Shown: positions 48,020 to 57,609 of the stretch, one piece after another
How positions within the stretch are numbered: position 1 is the stretch's first letter
How the letters are laid out: each line of letters begins with the position of its first letter
Source: Phocoena phocoena
Taxonomy: Eukaryota > Chordata > Mammalia > Artiodactyla > Phocoenidae
NCBI RefSeq assembly: GCF_963924675.1
Contig: NC_089232.1
Location: 44,804,522-44,868,521 of the forward strand
Reading direction: 5' to 3'
Length of the DNA: 64,000 nucleotides
The notes under the pieces: generated by a model
Told to the model about the DNA's origin: nothing
The model's input: the letters and a program-made list of their open reading frames with translations, nothing else
Databases searched by the model: none
Position numbers and translations under genes: made by a program

Positions 48020-51000
48020 ATGGGAATAGGAACATACATATCGATAATTACCTTAAATGTAAATGGACTAAATGCTCCCACCAAAAGACACAGATTGGCT
48101 GAATGGATACAAAAACAAGACCCTTATATATGCTGTCTACAAGAGACCCACTTCAGACCTAGAGACACATACAGACTGAAAGTAAGGGGATGGAAAAAGA
48201 TATTCCATGCAAATGGAAACCAAAAGAAAGCTGGAGTAGCAATTCTCATATCAGACAAAATAGACTTTAAAATAAGGACTATTAAAAGGGACAAAGAAGG
48301 ACACTACATAATGATCAAGGGATCGATCCAAGAAGAAGATATAACAATTGTAAATATTTATGCACCCAACATAGGAGCACCTCAATACATAAGGCAAATA
48401 CTAACAACCATAAAAGGGGAGATCAACAGTAACACATTCATAGTAGGGGACTTTAACACCCCACTTTCACCCATGGACAGATCATCCAAAATGAAAATAA
48501 ATAAGGAAACACAAGCTTTAAATGATACATTAAACAAGATGGACTTAATTGATATTTATAGGACACTCCATCCAAAAACAACAGAATACACATTTTTCTC
48601 AAGTGCTCATGGAACATTCTCCAGGATAGATCATATCTTGGGTCACAAATCAAGCCTTGGTAAATTTAAGAAAACTGAAATTGTATCAAGTATCTTTTCC
48701 GACCACAACGCCATGAGACTAGATATCAATTACAGGAAAAGATCTGTAAAAAATACAAACACATGGAGGCTAAACAATACACTACTTAATAATGAAGTGA
48801 TCACTGAAGAAATTAAAGAAGAAATAAAAAAATACCTAGAAACAAATGACAATGGAGACACAACGACCCAAAACCTATGGGATGCAGCAAAAGCAGTTCT
48901 AAGGGGGAAGTTTATAGCAATACAAGCCCACCTTAAGAAGCAGGAAACATCTCGAATAAACAACCTAACCTTGCACCTCAAGCAATTAGAGAAAGAAGAA
49001 CAAAAAAACCCCAAAGCTAGCAGAAGGAAAGAAAACATAAAAATCAGATCAGAAATAAATGAAAAAGAAATGAAGGAAACGATAGCAAAGATCAATAAAA
49101 CTAAAAGCTGGTTATTTGAGAAGATAAACAAAATAGATAAACCACTAGCCAGACTCATCAAGAAAAAAAGGGAGAAGACTCAAATCAATAGAATTAGAAA
49201 TGAAAAAGGAGAAGTAACAACTGACACTGCAGAAATAAAAAAAATCATGAGAGATTACTACAAGCAACTCTATGCCAATATAATGGACAATCTGGAAGAA
49301 ATGGACAAATTCTTAGAAATGCACAACCTGCCAAGACTGAATCAGGAAGAAATAGAAAATATGAACAGACCAATCACAAGCACTGAAATTGAAACTGTGA
49401 TTAAAAACCTTCCAACAAACAAAAGCCCAGGACCAGATGGCTTCACAGGTGAATTCTATCAAACGTTTAGAGAAGAGCTAACACCTATCCTTCTCAAACT
49501 CTTCCAAAATATAGCAGAGGGAGGAACACTCCCAAATTCCTTCTACGAAGCCACCATCACCTTGATACCAAAACCAGGCAAGGATGTCAGAAAGAAAGAA
49601 AACTACAGGCCAATATCACTGATGAACATAGATGCAAAAATCCTCAACAAAATACTAGCAAACAGAATCCAACAGCACATTAAAAGGATCATACACCATG
49701 ATCAAGTGGGGTTTATTCCAGGAATGCAAGGATTCTTCAATATATGCAAATCTATCAATGTGATAAACCATATTAACAAACTGAAGGAGAAAAACCATAT
49801 GTTCATCTCAATAGATGCAGAGAAAGCTTTCGACAAAATTCAACACCCATTTATGATAAAAACCCTCCAGAAAGTAGGCATAGAGGGAACTTTCCTAAAC
49901 ATAATAAAGGCCATATATGACAAGCCCACAGCAAACATCATCCTCAATGGTGAAAAACTGAAAGCATTTCCACTAAGATCAGGAACAGGACAAGGTTGCC
50001 CACTCTCACCACTCTTATTCAACATAGTACTGGAAGTTTTAGCCACAGCAATCAGAGAAGAAAAGGAAATAAAAGGAATCCAAATCGGAAAAGAAGAAGT
50101 AAAGCTGTCACTGTTTGCAGATGACATGATACTACACATAGAGAATCCTAAAGATGCTACCAGAAAACTACTAGAGCTAATCAATGAATTTGGTAAAGTA
50201 GCAGGATACAAAATTAATGCACAGAAATCTCTGGCATTCCTATATACTAATGATGAAAAATCTGAAAGTGAAATCAAGAAAACACTCCCATTTACCATTG
50301 CAACAAAAAGAATAAAATATCTAGGAATAAACCTACCTAAGGAGACGAAAGACCTGTATGCAGAAAATTATAAGACACTGATGAAAGAAATTAAAGATGA
50401 CACAAATAGATGGAGAGATATACCATGTTCTTGGATGGGAAGAATCAACATTGTGAAAATGACTCTACTACCCAAAGCAATCTACAGATTCAATGCAATC
50501 CCTATCAAACTACCACTGGCATTTTTCACAGAACTAGAACAAAAAATTTCGCAATTTGTATGGAAACACAAAAGACCCCGAATAGCCAAAGCAATCTTGA
50601 GAACGAAAAAAGGAGCTGGAGGAATAAGGCTCCCTGACTTCAGACTATATTACAAAGCAACAGTAATCAAGACAGTATGGTACTGGCACAAAAACAGAAA
50701 GATAGATCAGTGGAACAGGATAGAAAGCCCAGAGATAAACCCACGCACATATGGACACCTTATCTTTGATAAAGGAGGCAGGAATGTACAGTGGAGAAAG
50801 GACAGCCTCTTCAATAAATGGTGCTGGGAAAACTGGACAGGTACATGTAAAAGTATGAGATTAGATCACTCCCTAACACCATACACAAAAATAAGCTCAA
50901 AATGGATTAAAGACCGAAATGTAAGGCCAGAAACTATCAAACTCTTAGAAGAAAACATAGGAAGAACACTCTATGACATAAATCACAGCAAGATCCTTTT

Positions 51001-51838
51001 TGACCCACCTCCTAGAGTAATGGAAATAAAAACAAAAATAAACAAATGGGACCTAATGAAACTTCAAAGCTTTTGCACAGCAAAGGAAACCATAACCAAG
51101 ACCAAAAGACAACCCTCAGAATGGGAGAAAACATTTGCAAATGAAGCAACTGACAAAGGATTAATCTCCAAAATTTACAAGCAGCTCATGCAGCTCAATA
51201 ACAAAAAAACAAACAACCCCATCCAAAAATGGGCAGAAGACCTAAATAGACATTTCTCCAAAGAAGATATACAGAATGCCAACAAACACATGAAAGAATG
51301 CTCAACATCATTAATCATTAGAGAAATGCAAATCAAAACTACAATGAGATATCATCTCACACCAGTCAGAATGGCCATCATCAAAAAATCTAGAAACAAT
51401 AAATGCTGGAGAGGGTGTGGAGAAAAGGGGACACTCTTGCACTGCTGGTGGGAATGTGAATTGGTTCAGCCACTGTGGAGAACAGTATGGAGGTTCCTTA
51501 AAAAACTACAAATAGAATTACCATATGACCCAGCAATCCCACTACTTGGCATATACCCTGAGAAAACCAAAATTCAAAAAGAGTCATGTACCAAAATGTT
51601 CATTGCAGCTCTATTTACAATAGCCAGGACATGGAAACAACCTAAGCGCCCATCATCGGATGAATGGATAAAGAAGATGTGGCACATATACACAATGGAA
51701 TATTACTCAGCCTTAAAAAGAAATGAAATTGAGCTATTTGTAATGAGATGGATAGACCTAGAGTCTGTCATACAGAGTGAAGTAAGTCAGAAAGAAAAAG
51801 ACAAATACCGTATGCTAACACATATATATGGAATTTAA
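48020..51838 (+). CDS. L1 ORF2 protein, endonuclease-reverse transcriptase, 1,272 aa
   Basis: ORF2p nicks the target at TT/AAAA and primes reverse transcription from the nick. I chose the ATG at 48,020 (M-G-I-G-T-Y); an in-frame ATG at 47,984 would add 12 residues. With 48,020 the key residues fall exactly one position before their human L1 equivalents. Endonuclease: N13, E42 (QETH), D144 and N146 (GDFN), D204 (IDHI), H229 (SDH). Reverse transcriptase: D599 ([10 protein letters not shown]) and FADD at 699-702. C-terminal Cys motif C-x3-C-x7-H-x4-C at 1129, 1133, 1141 and 1146. It ends at TAA 51,836-51,838. All catalytic residues are present and no stop interrupts it. The PIP-box-like segment near 407-414 has Lys where copies A, C and E have Gln. 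It starts 58 bases after ORF1 (63 in human L1), fitting unconventional re-initiation. Confidence 0.96.
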   Translation: MGIGTYISIITLNVNGLNAPTKRHRLAEWIQKQDPYICCLQETHFRPRDTYRLKVRGWKKIFHANGNQKKAGVAILISDKIDFKIRTIKRDKEGHYIMIKGSIQEEDITIVNIYAPNIGAPQYIRQILTTIKGEINSNTFIVGDFNTPLSPMDRSSKMKINKETQALNDTLNKMDLIDIYRTLHPKTTEYTFFSSAHGTFSRIDHILGHKSSLGKFKKTEIVSSIFSDHNAMRLDINYRKRSVKNTNTWRLNNTLLNNEVITEEIKEEIKKYLETNDNGDTTTQNLWDAAKAVLRGKFIAIQAHLKKQETSRINNLTLHLKQLEKEEQKNPKASRRKENIKIRSEINEKEMKETIAKINKTKSWLFEKINKIDKPLARLIKKKREKTQINRIRNEKGEVTTDTAEIKKIMRDYYKQLYANIMDNLEEMDKFLEMHNLPRLNQEEIENMNRPITSTEIETVIKNLPTNKSPGPDGFTGEFYQTFREELTPILLKLFQNIAEGGTLPNSFYEATITLIPKPGKDVRKKENYRPISLMNIDAKILNKILANRIQQHIKRIIHHDQVGFIPGMQGFFNICKSINVINHINKLKEKNHMFISIDAEKAFDKIQHPFMIKTLQKVGIEGTFLNIIKAIYDKPTANIILNGEKLKAFPLRSGTGQGCPLSPLLFNIVLEVLATAIREEKEIKGIQIGKEEVKLSLFADDMILHIENPKDATRKLLELINEFGKVAGYKINAQKSLAFLYTNDEKSESEIKKTLPFTIATKRIKYLGINLPKETKDLYAENYKTLMKEIKDDTNRWRDIPCSWMGRINIVKMTLLPKAIYRFNAIPIKLPLAFFTELEQKISQFVWKHKRPRIAKAILRTKKGAGGIRLPDFRLYYKATVIKTVWYWHKNRKIDQWNRIESPEINPRTYGHLIFDKGGRNVQWRKDSLFNKWCWENWTGTCKSMRLDHSLTPYTKISSKWIKDRNVRPETIKLLEENIGRTLYDINHSKILFDPPPRVMEIKTKINKWDLMKLQSFCTAKETITKTKRQPSEWEKTFANEATDKGLISKIYKQLMQLNNKKTNNPIQKWAEDLNRHFSKEDIQNANKHMKECSTSLIIREMQIKTTMRYHLTPVRMAIIKKSRNNKCWRGCGEKGTLLHCWWECELVQPLWRTVWRFLKKLQIELPYDPAIPLLGIYPEKTKIQKESCTKMFIAALFTIARTWKQPKRPSSDEWIKKMWHIYTMEYYSALKRNEIELFVMRWIDLESVIQSEVSQKEKDKYRMLTHIYGI

Positions 51839-52191
51839 GGGAAAAAATGTCATGAAGAACCTAGGGGTAAGATAGGAATAAAGACGCAGACCTACTGGAG
51901 AACGGACTTGAGGATATGGGGAGGGGGAAGGGTGAGTTTTGACAGGACGAGAGAGAGTCATGGACATATACACACTAACAAACGTAGTAAGGTAGATAGC
52001 TGGGGGGAAGCAGCCGCAAGGCACAGGGATATTAGCTCGGTGCTTTGTGACAGCCTGGAAGGGTGGGATGGGGAAAGTGGGAGGGAGGGAGACGCAAGAG
52101 GGAAGACATATGGGAACATATGTATATGTATAGCTGATTCACTTTGTTATAAAGCAGAAACTAACACATCATTGTAAAGCAATTATACCCC

Positions 52192-52197
52192 AATAAA
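52192..52197 (+). terminator. L1 copy D polyadenylation signal
   Basis: AATAAA sits 7 bases before the A-rich tail that starts near 52,205. The same signal and spacing occur in copy C. Confidence 0.85.
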
Positions 52198-52234
52198 GAT
52201 GTTTAAAAAAAAAATAAAATAAAATTATATTCTC

Positions 52235-53522
52235 TATTTGAAATACCTGTATGGAAAACAATTCCCCAATTTCCCAGAAATGATGAGACTCATTGTCATT
52301 CAGCTGCACTACTAATGAGAATAAAGTGGGAACTAAAATCATAAAGCTAAGAAGGCAAAAATCTAGTTTTTAAAATAACTTGGTATTAACTTCACAAGCA
52401 TAAACCTCAAAAATACTGATTACTGAACTCAGAATTTCCCAGATTAATAAAAACATCGTTGATCACCGTTCATCATGCTAAGCCTCATCTCTTCTATATT
52501 CAGGACGTTTGTATTTCCAGGCTCCCCCAGACGCAGAGGGTAACCTCCATTCTTTCCATCTGTCCCCGATTCTTCTTCTAGTAAATGCATTCCCTTCATT
52601 TCAAAGCAATAGGAAGAGGTTGGGAGGGAGGGGCTTGAGGTGGGGGACATGTCTCATGTGCACCTCCATCATCTTTGAAATCTAAATTCTCGGGCAAGAG
52701 TAGCAGTTGGCTTCAAGATTCACTTTGAGAGGAAAAGACGGGACATTCACAAACTCACTTTTTCATACAAGAAAGGAAACCCAGATAGACTCACATTTGG
52801 CAAAAAGAATTAAATTTGATAAGATCATATACTGGCAAGGTAATAGGGAAACAGGTCCTCTTCAAGCCTGCTGCCTCTTGGTAGTGCAATTCTGCATAAT
52901 ATATTAACCTGAAAATGGGCATTGCTATGACTAACTAAATCTACCTCCATATATCTCCCTAGAAGGACACTCCCCATGTATATGGGTATTTACCAAAACA
53001 CTGTTTGAAAAGCAGAAGAACCTAAATCTCTTTCAGCAAGATAACTTATTTAGAAAGAGAAGAAACACATGCACAAAGAATTCTATGTAAATTCGGGGAT
53101 AGATATGTGAAGATCTAAAAAGATACACATCAGACTCATAGCAGTCGTTACCTCTGGGGATTGTGGAGGGAGATCAGGAATGGAAACTAAAGTTTAAATC
53201 TGAGATGTTCTAAAGTTTCAAGGAAAATGCATTTATGTATTACTTAAGTAATTAAAAATTAATTTTGGAAGATTAAAAAAAGAATCAAGTTAAACACCAA
53301 GTAAATCTAAGACAGAGATCACTTTGACTAGAAAATGATGGAAACTGAGAAATACTAATTAGACTAAGCTTGAACTACTAACATTTTTAATACATCAGCG
53401 CAATGGCCCAGAGTCAGTCTGAATCTTGACCTGGCTGCATATAATGAATCCTACCAATTCCTAAAGAGAGTTAACTATCTTACTTCTCATCTGTACTTAA
53501 AATTTTTAAGAAACCCATTCTT
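52235..53522. other. Unassigned DNA
   Basis: About 1.3 kb with no recognised gene. The text near 53,130-53,180 ('gttacctctggggattgtgg') resembles the end of an old L1M or similar repeat. Confidence 0.4.
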
Positions 53523-53534
53523 AAGAAGAAAGGA

Positions 53535-53846
53535 GGGGCTTCCCTGGTGGCGCAGTGGTTGAGAATCTGCCTGCTAATGCAGGGGACACGGGTTCGAGCC
53601 CTGGTCTGGGAAGATCCCACATGCCGCGAAGCAACTGGGCCCGTGAGCCACAACTACTGAGCCTGCGCGTCTGGAGCCTGTGCTCCGCAACAAGAGAGGC
53701 CGCGATAGTGAGAGGCCCGCGCAACGCGATGAAGACTGGCCCCCGCTTGCCACAACCAGAGAAAGCCCTCGCACAGAAACGAAGACCCAACACAGCAAAA
53801 ATAAATAAATTAATAAACTCCTACCCCCAACATCAAAAAAAAAAAA
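53535..53846 (+). mobile_element. CHR-type SINE (intermediate/long form) with an unusual tail
   Basis: Head 'cttccctggtggcgcagtgg', box B 'gggttcgagccctgg', 'gccacaactactgagcctgc' and 'gaagacccaacacagc'. TSDs AAGAAGAAAGGA lie at 53,523-53,534 and 53,847-53,858, with target TT/AAGA. Between the A/T tail and the final A run lies a C-rich bit (CTCCTACCCCCAACATC, 53,818-53,834) absent from the other copies. A purine-rich tract follows to about 53,900. Confidence 0.93.
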
Positions 53847-54046
53847 AAGAAGAAAGGAAAGAGAAGGAAGGAAAAGAAGGAAGAAAGGGAGGGAGAGAAG
53901 TTTCCCCAAGTGTTAAGTCTAATTTTGTTTATTTGTCTGACTTCAAACTTCAATATTGAATCATGTATAATATCTGAGTGGTGGGGAGAGGAATACCAGC
54001 AGAAAATTCTCTCCAAAAAAAATCTTTGATTTAAAATAAAGCAAAA

Positions 54047-54262
54047 TGGGCTTCCCTGGTGGCGCAGTGGTTGAGAGTCCGCCTGCAGATTCAGGGGACA
54101 CGGGTTCGTGCCCCGGTCTGGGAAGATCCCACATGACGCGGAGCGGCTGGGCCCGTGAGCCATGGCCGCTGAGCCTGCGCGTCCGGAGCCTGTGCTCCGC
54201 AACAGGAGAGGCCACAACAGTGAGAGGCCCGCGTACCGCAAAATAAATAAATAAATAAAAAT
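54047..54262 (+). mobile_element. CHR-type SINE (short form)
   Basis: Close to the short-form consensus: 'cttccctggtggcgcagtgg', 'gggttcgtgccccgg', 'gtgagaggcccgcgtaccgc', and an AAAT-repeat tail. TSDs AAAATAAAGCAAAA lie at 54,033-54,046 and 54,263-54,276, with target TT/AAAA. Confidence 0.95.
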
Positions 54263-54276
54263 AAAATAAAGCAAAA

Positions 54277-54639
54277 CAAGAAGGCAGGGAGACATTCTCC
54301 TACAGAGACCTTGAGAATGCTAGACTCTAGAGAGTTGAAAATATCAACTCTTTTTCAATAGACAATATGGAAATAACTCCCAAAGCCTAGGGAAATACAT
54401 TTAGGACATGTAGGCAGTTAGGAAGATGAAGGAATCCATTTACTTTTAATAATTTCCACTGAGAGATGATGGATACATTAATTTACATCTTGCTCTGAAC
54501 TTAATAAGTAAAACTTAAGGAACCGTTTGCTCACATGTCAATTTATTTCCTTAACTGCAAAAGAAAGTAGCGCTAAGAAGAGACGACACAGAGTAGCTGT
54601 GTTTGCAAATCTGCTGTCTTCTATAAAGCTGAGAAGTTT
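54277..54639. other. Unassigned DNA
   Basis: No recognised gene or repeat. Confidence 0.4.
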
Positions 54640-55960
54640 ATTATTACATTTATTTCATGTGTTAGTTTGTAAGTTCTTCTGGTGGTTACCTCCATAAATT
54701 ACAGCATGTAACCTTGACTCCTAAATCTTAATGTTAATCCATACTTTTCTCTTCTTTCCAGAAAAAACTTGGAACACTTTAAGCCCATTTAGTCCCTTTC
54801 AACTTAAATGGTATTGTTATGCATTTTTAAAATATTACACACATTTTAAAAACTTACTATTGTTTCATACAGTGTTTGTTTATGCACATATTTACAATTA
54901 GTCTTTCTGTTACCTCTCTTTCCTACTGGGATCATTTTCCTTCTGTGTGAAGAACACTAAAATTAAAACTGCGAGGATTTGCTGCTAACAGCAGACCCAC
55001 ATGAAAACAAATTCTAAAGGGAATTCTTCTTAGTGTGGGTCTGCTGGTGGCAAATCCTCTGTTTTCTGTTTTTTAAGTCTGAAAATGTCTTATTTCCCCT
55101 TTCTCTTCCATTGTCCTATTGAGAAGTCAGCCATCAGTCTAACTGCTTTCTGATAAAGGTAGCTGATGTTCTTTCTCTGGAGACTGTCCTGATCTTCTCT
55201 TCATCTTTGATTATCTGCAGTTTCACTACTATATGCCTAGGTGTGAATTTATTTATCCTGATTAGAATTCTTTTGGTATCTTAAGTACCAGGGTTGATGT
55301 CTCCTATCAGTTATGGAATTTTCAGCAATTATATCCTAAAATATTGCTTCTACCCTCATTCTCTCTCTCTCTTCCTATTATTTTAAGTCACCAAATGAAT
55401 GTATGCTAGACATTTTGTCTGACTTTTGTTCCTTTTGTTTTGTCTACCCATATGCCTGGTCATCTCTGACTGTGACTGGACACTAAATTTGAAAGATTAT
55501 TTGTAGAAGTAACTTGAAGTGTGGATGCTATCATTCTCCACAGAGGGCTTCTGCTTCCTTCTTCTTGACTCCTGAGGCCCTCGAAGGCCTATCAAGCCAA
55601 GCTCCTCACTTCAGGTTCCCTGAATTACTTAAACGACAGGAATCCAGGATTCAAGCTGTATGAGGGCTACTTTGCTTCCAGTTCATCTTTATTCCAAGGG
55701 TGCAGCTCAAAGCAGAGGATTAATATACCAGGATTCGTGAATTCATAGCAGAGTCCAACTTTTGTCACCCTAACCCGTTACAGCCTCCAAAAGCCCAGCT
55801 TTTCAGCCTCCCATAGAGGCACCCCTGAGGGAAAAACAGCTTCTCTCCTCTGGACTCTCAGCTTCTCTGAAATCTCAGCCCCAGTAACTACTATCTTACT
55901 ATCTTTTTGAAGCTTTTTAGAAGATTTTATTTTTATATTTCATCTAACCTTTTTGGTTGT
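54640..55960 (-). repeat. Old L1M 5'-region relic (antisense)
   Basis: On the plus strand the order follows the reverse of an ancient L1M 5' part: 'gggtctgctggtggcaaatc', 'gtctgaaaatgtcttatttc', 'cactactatatgcctaggtg', 'tatgttagac'-like text at 55,400, 'aatattgcttctaccctcat'. The right edge is uncertain. It contains an inserted inverted repeat at 54,973-55,059. Confidence 0.55.
54973..55059. repeat. Imperfect inverted repeat, 22 paired bases
   Basis: The left arm (54,973-55,001) and right arm (55,034-55,059) pair through GAGGATTTG and CAGCAGACCCACA, separated by a small internal mismatch (7 against 4 bases) and a 32-base loop. The right arm is native to the L1M relic ('tgtgggtctgctggtggc'). 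The left arm and loop interrupt the expected L1M order. Confidence 0.85.
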
Positions 55961-57019
55961 CTTCATTGGGAGAACTAGCCCAAGTTACACTGCCTGGAAT
56001 TACTAGTCATTACTGGAAACTTAAGAGTAAGGATACTCAAAAACAGTTAAAGAATTACAGCAGCAGTAATCACCTTAGCACAGTCTAACATTTGGATGTA
56101 ATTAAAATGTATCCAATTCCAAACAGGTTCTGATGCTCTCTCTCCTGAACATTCACATAGTAGCTTAATGATGAAGATTTACTGATGTAAATCCAACTTT
56201 TCTTTGGATTTAAATGAGTTGGTACGTGTAAAGTTTTTAGAAGGCTGGCTGGCACCTAGTAAGCACTCAATAAGCATTAGCAAATACTATTATTCTATTT
56301 CCAAAAAAAGTGAATCCTTACAAGCTTACAAGTCACCACCATTATTCTTCATTCCACTATCACCATAAGAAATCCTCCAGAAAACCAAAGTCATTTATTT
56401 ATTTAGCTATTGAAAAAATACACGAAAACCTTAGACAGTATTCCTAAACTCAAATTTTGAGGGTAGCTACAAGAAATACAAGTCAAAGTCACTGTAAACT
56501 GTGGGCCTAATTATCAGATATGCATGTATTATTTATCCAATATGAACTTGCCATTTCTTACTACCTGAAAAGAGGGCACTATAGATACAACAACAGATTA
56601 GTACACAACTGTTCTGTAGTCACACATTTCACAAATGAAAAAGAAATCGAAAACATTCACTTAATGGAAGCTGCTTCATTATAAGAGTGAGCCACACAGG
56701 AAGCTGTGCCATATGCTGAGTGCCAAGCATTCCATCACAATGTTTTGCTGTCAAGCTTGTGATCCATTGACTTATTATATGTGGACGTGATAACAGGAAG
56801 AACCTCTATATGCTAAAAATCAACTTACGAACCATTCACATTTTAGGCTTGGAGAGCAGCATCTCTGCATCACCTACACTGCCCCACACTTTGTATAAAG
56901 AGTAGTTAGTCCACCAGATAGCCTACACCCTACATTTCAGTGGAGCGCAGCAAAACCAGGACAAGAACAAGGTCCTCAGACCAATCTGTAACCCATCCCC
57001 GCATCTTAAAATAAGATAC
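55961..57019. other. Unassigned DNA with a MIR 3' fragment
   Basis: A sense MIR end is likely at 56,215-56,300 ('ggctggctggcacctagtaa', 'gcactcaataagcattagc'). The rest holds nothing I recognise. Confidence 0.5.
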
Positions 57020-57410
57020 AGCATCATACTCATTTAAGAAATATTTACTGACACCTGGTTTCAGCCAGATACTTTGATAGAAACTGGATATTTAACGGTG
57101 AACAAGATAACATGATCCTGGCCTCCCAGAAGTTAGTCTAGGCATACAGAAGAGAAAGAGAAATAAATGCATGACTGTACTACAGAATAATAAGTACCAT
57201 GATGGAAGAAGTAAAAGGCTACTGGAGGAGAATATTGGGAACAGGATATCAGGAAAAGTGTCCCAGGAAAATCACTCCTAAACACCTGAAAGATGAGTAA
57301 CAGCCAAGCAAAGGTGAGAAAACAGTACATTCCAGAAACCACATGTGTAGAGGCCCAGAAATTAGAGAAACTATAAGGGTGCATTCTGGTCAAGCAGAAG
57401 CAAAGGCTAA
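57020..57410 (-). repeat. L2 LINE relic (antisense)
   Basis: Reverse L2 pattern: 'aagaaatatttactgacacc', 'aacggtgaacaagataacat', 'gatgagtaacagccaagc', 'acagtacattccagaaacca' and 'gtgtagaggcccagaa'. Confidence 0.7.
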
Positions 57411-57609
57411 GCTTACTCTGTAGGAAGTCTCTATAATCAGGGCCAGCAGGATTCCCACCAAAAACAATGTTACATACTACAGAGGGAAAGAAACCACCTT
57501 GAGGAAGAGTCAGGAGACATAGCAAACAAGAGAATGAGCACACACACATACACCCAAAGACTTGGAAATTATAGAACAATTTGAAAGATCCTATGTACAT
57601 TTAAAGTCA

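Larger units (their letters stand above)
46429..52220 (+). mobile_element. L1 LINE copy D with intact ORF1 and ORF2
   Basis: Perfect 14-bp TSDs AAAATTATATTCTC lie at 46,415-46,428 and 52,221-52,234. The pre-insertion site reads TTT/AAAA, the classic L1 endonuclease target. Order: 5' UTR (46,429-47,067, shortened and pyrimidine-rich at its left edge), ORF1, a 58-base gap, ORF2, 3' UTR (51,839-52,203) and an A-rich tail. Both frames are uninterrupted, unlike in copies A, C and E. The left end falls inside a CT-rich tract, so part of the 5' UTR promoter is probably missing. It is coding-competent and recent; present activity is not shown by sequence alone. Confidence 0.96.

Noticed and set aside
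47068..51838. Large protein-coding gene pair as a cellular gene or a novel system
   Set aside because: Every motif, the TSDs and the A-tail identify it as an L1 retrotransposon.
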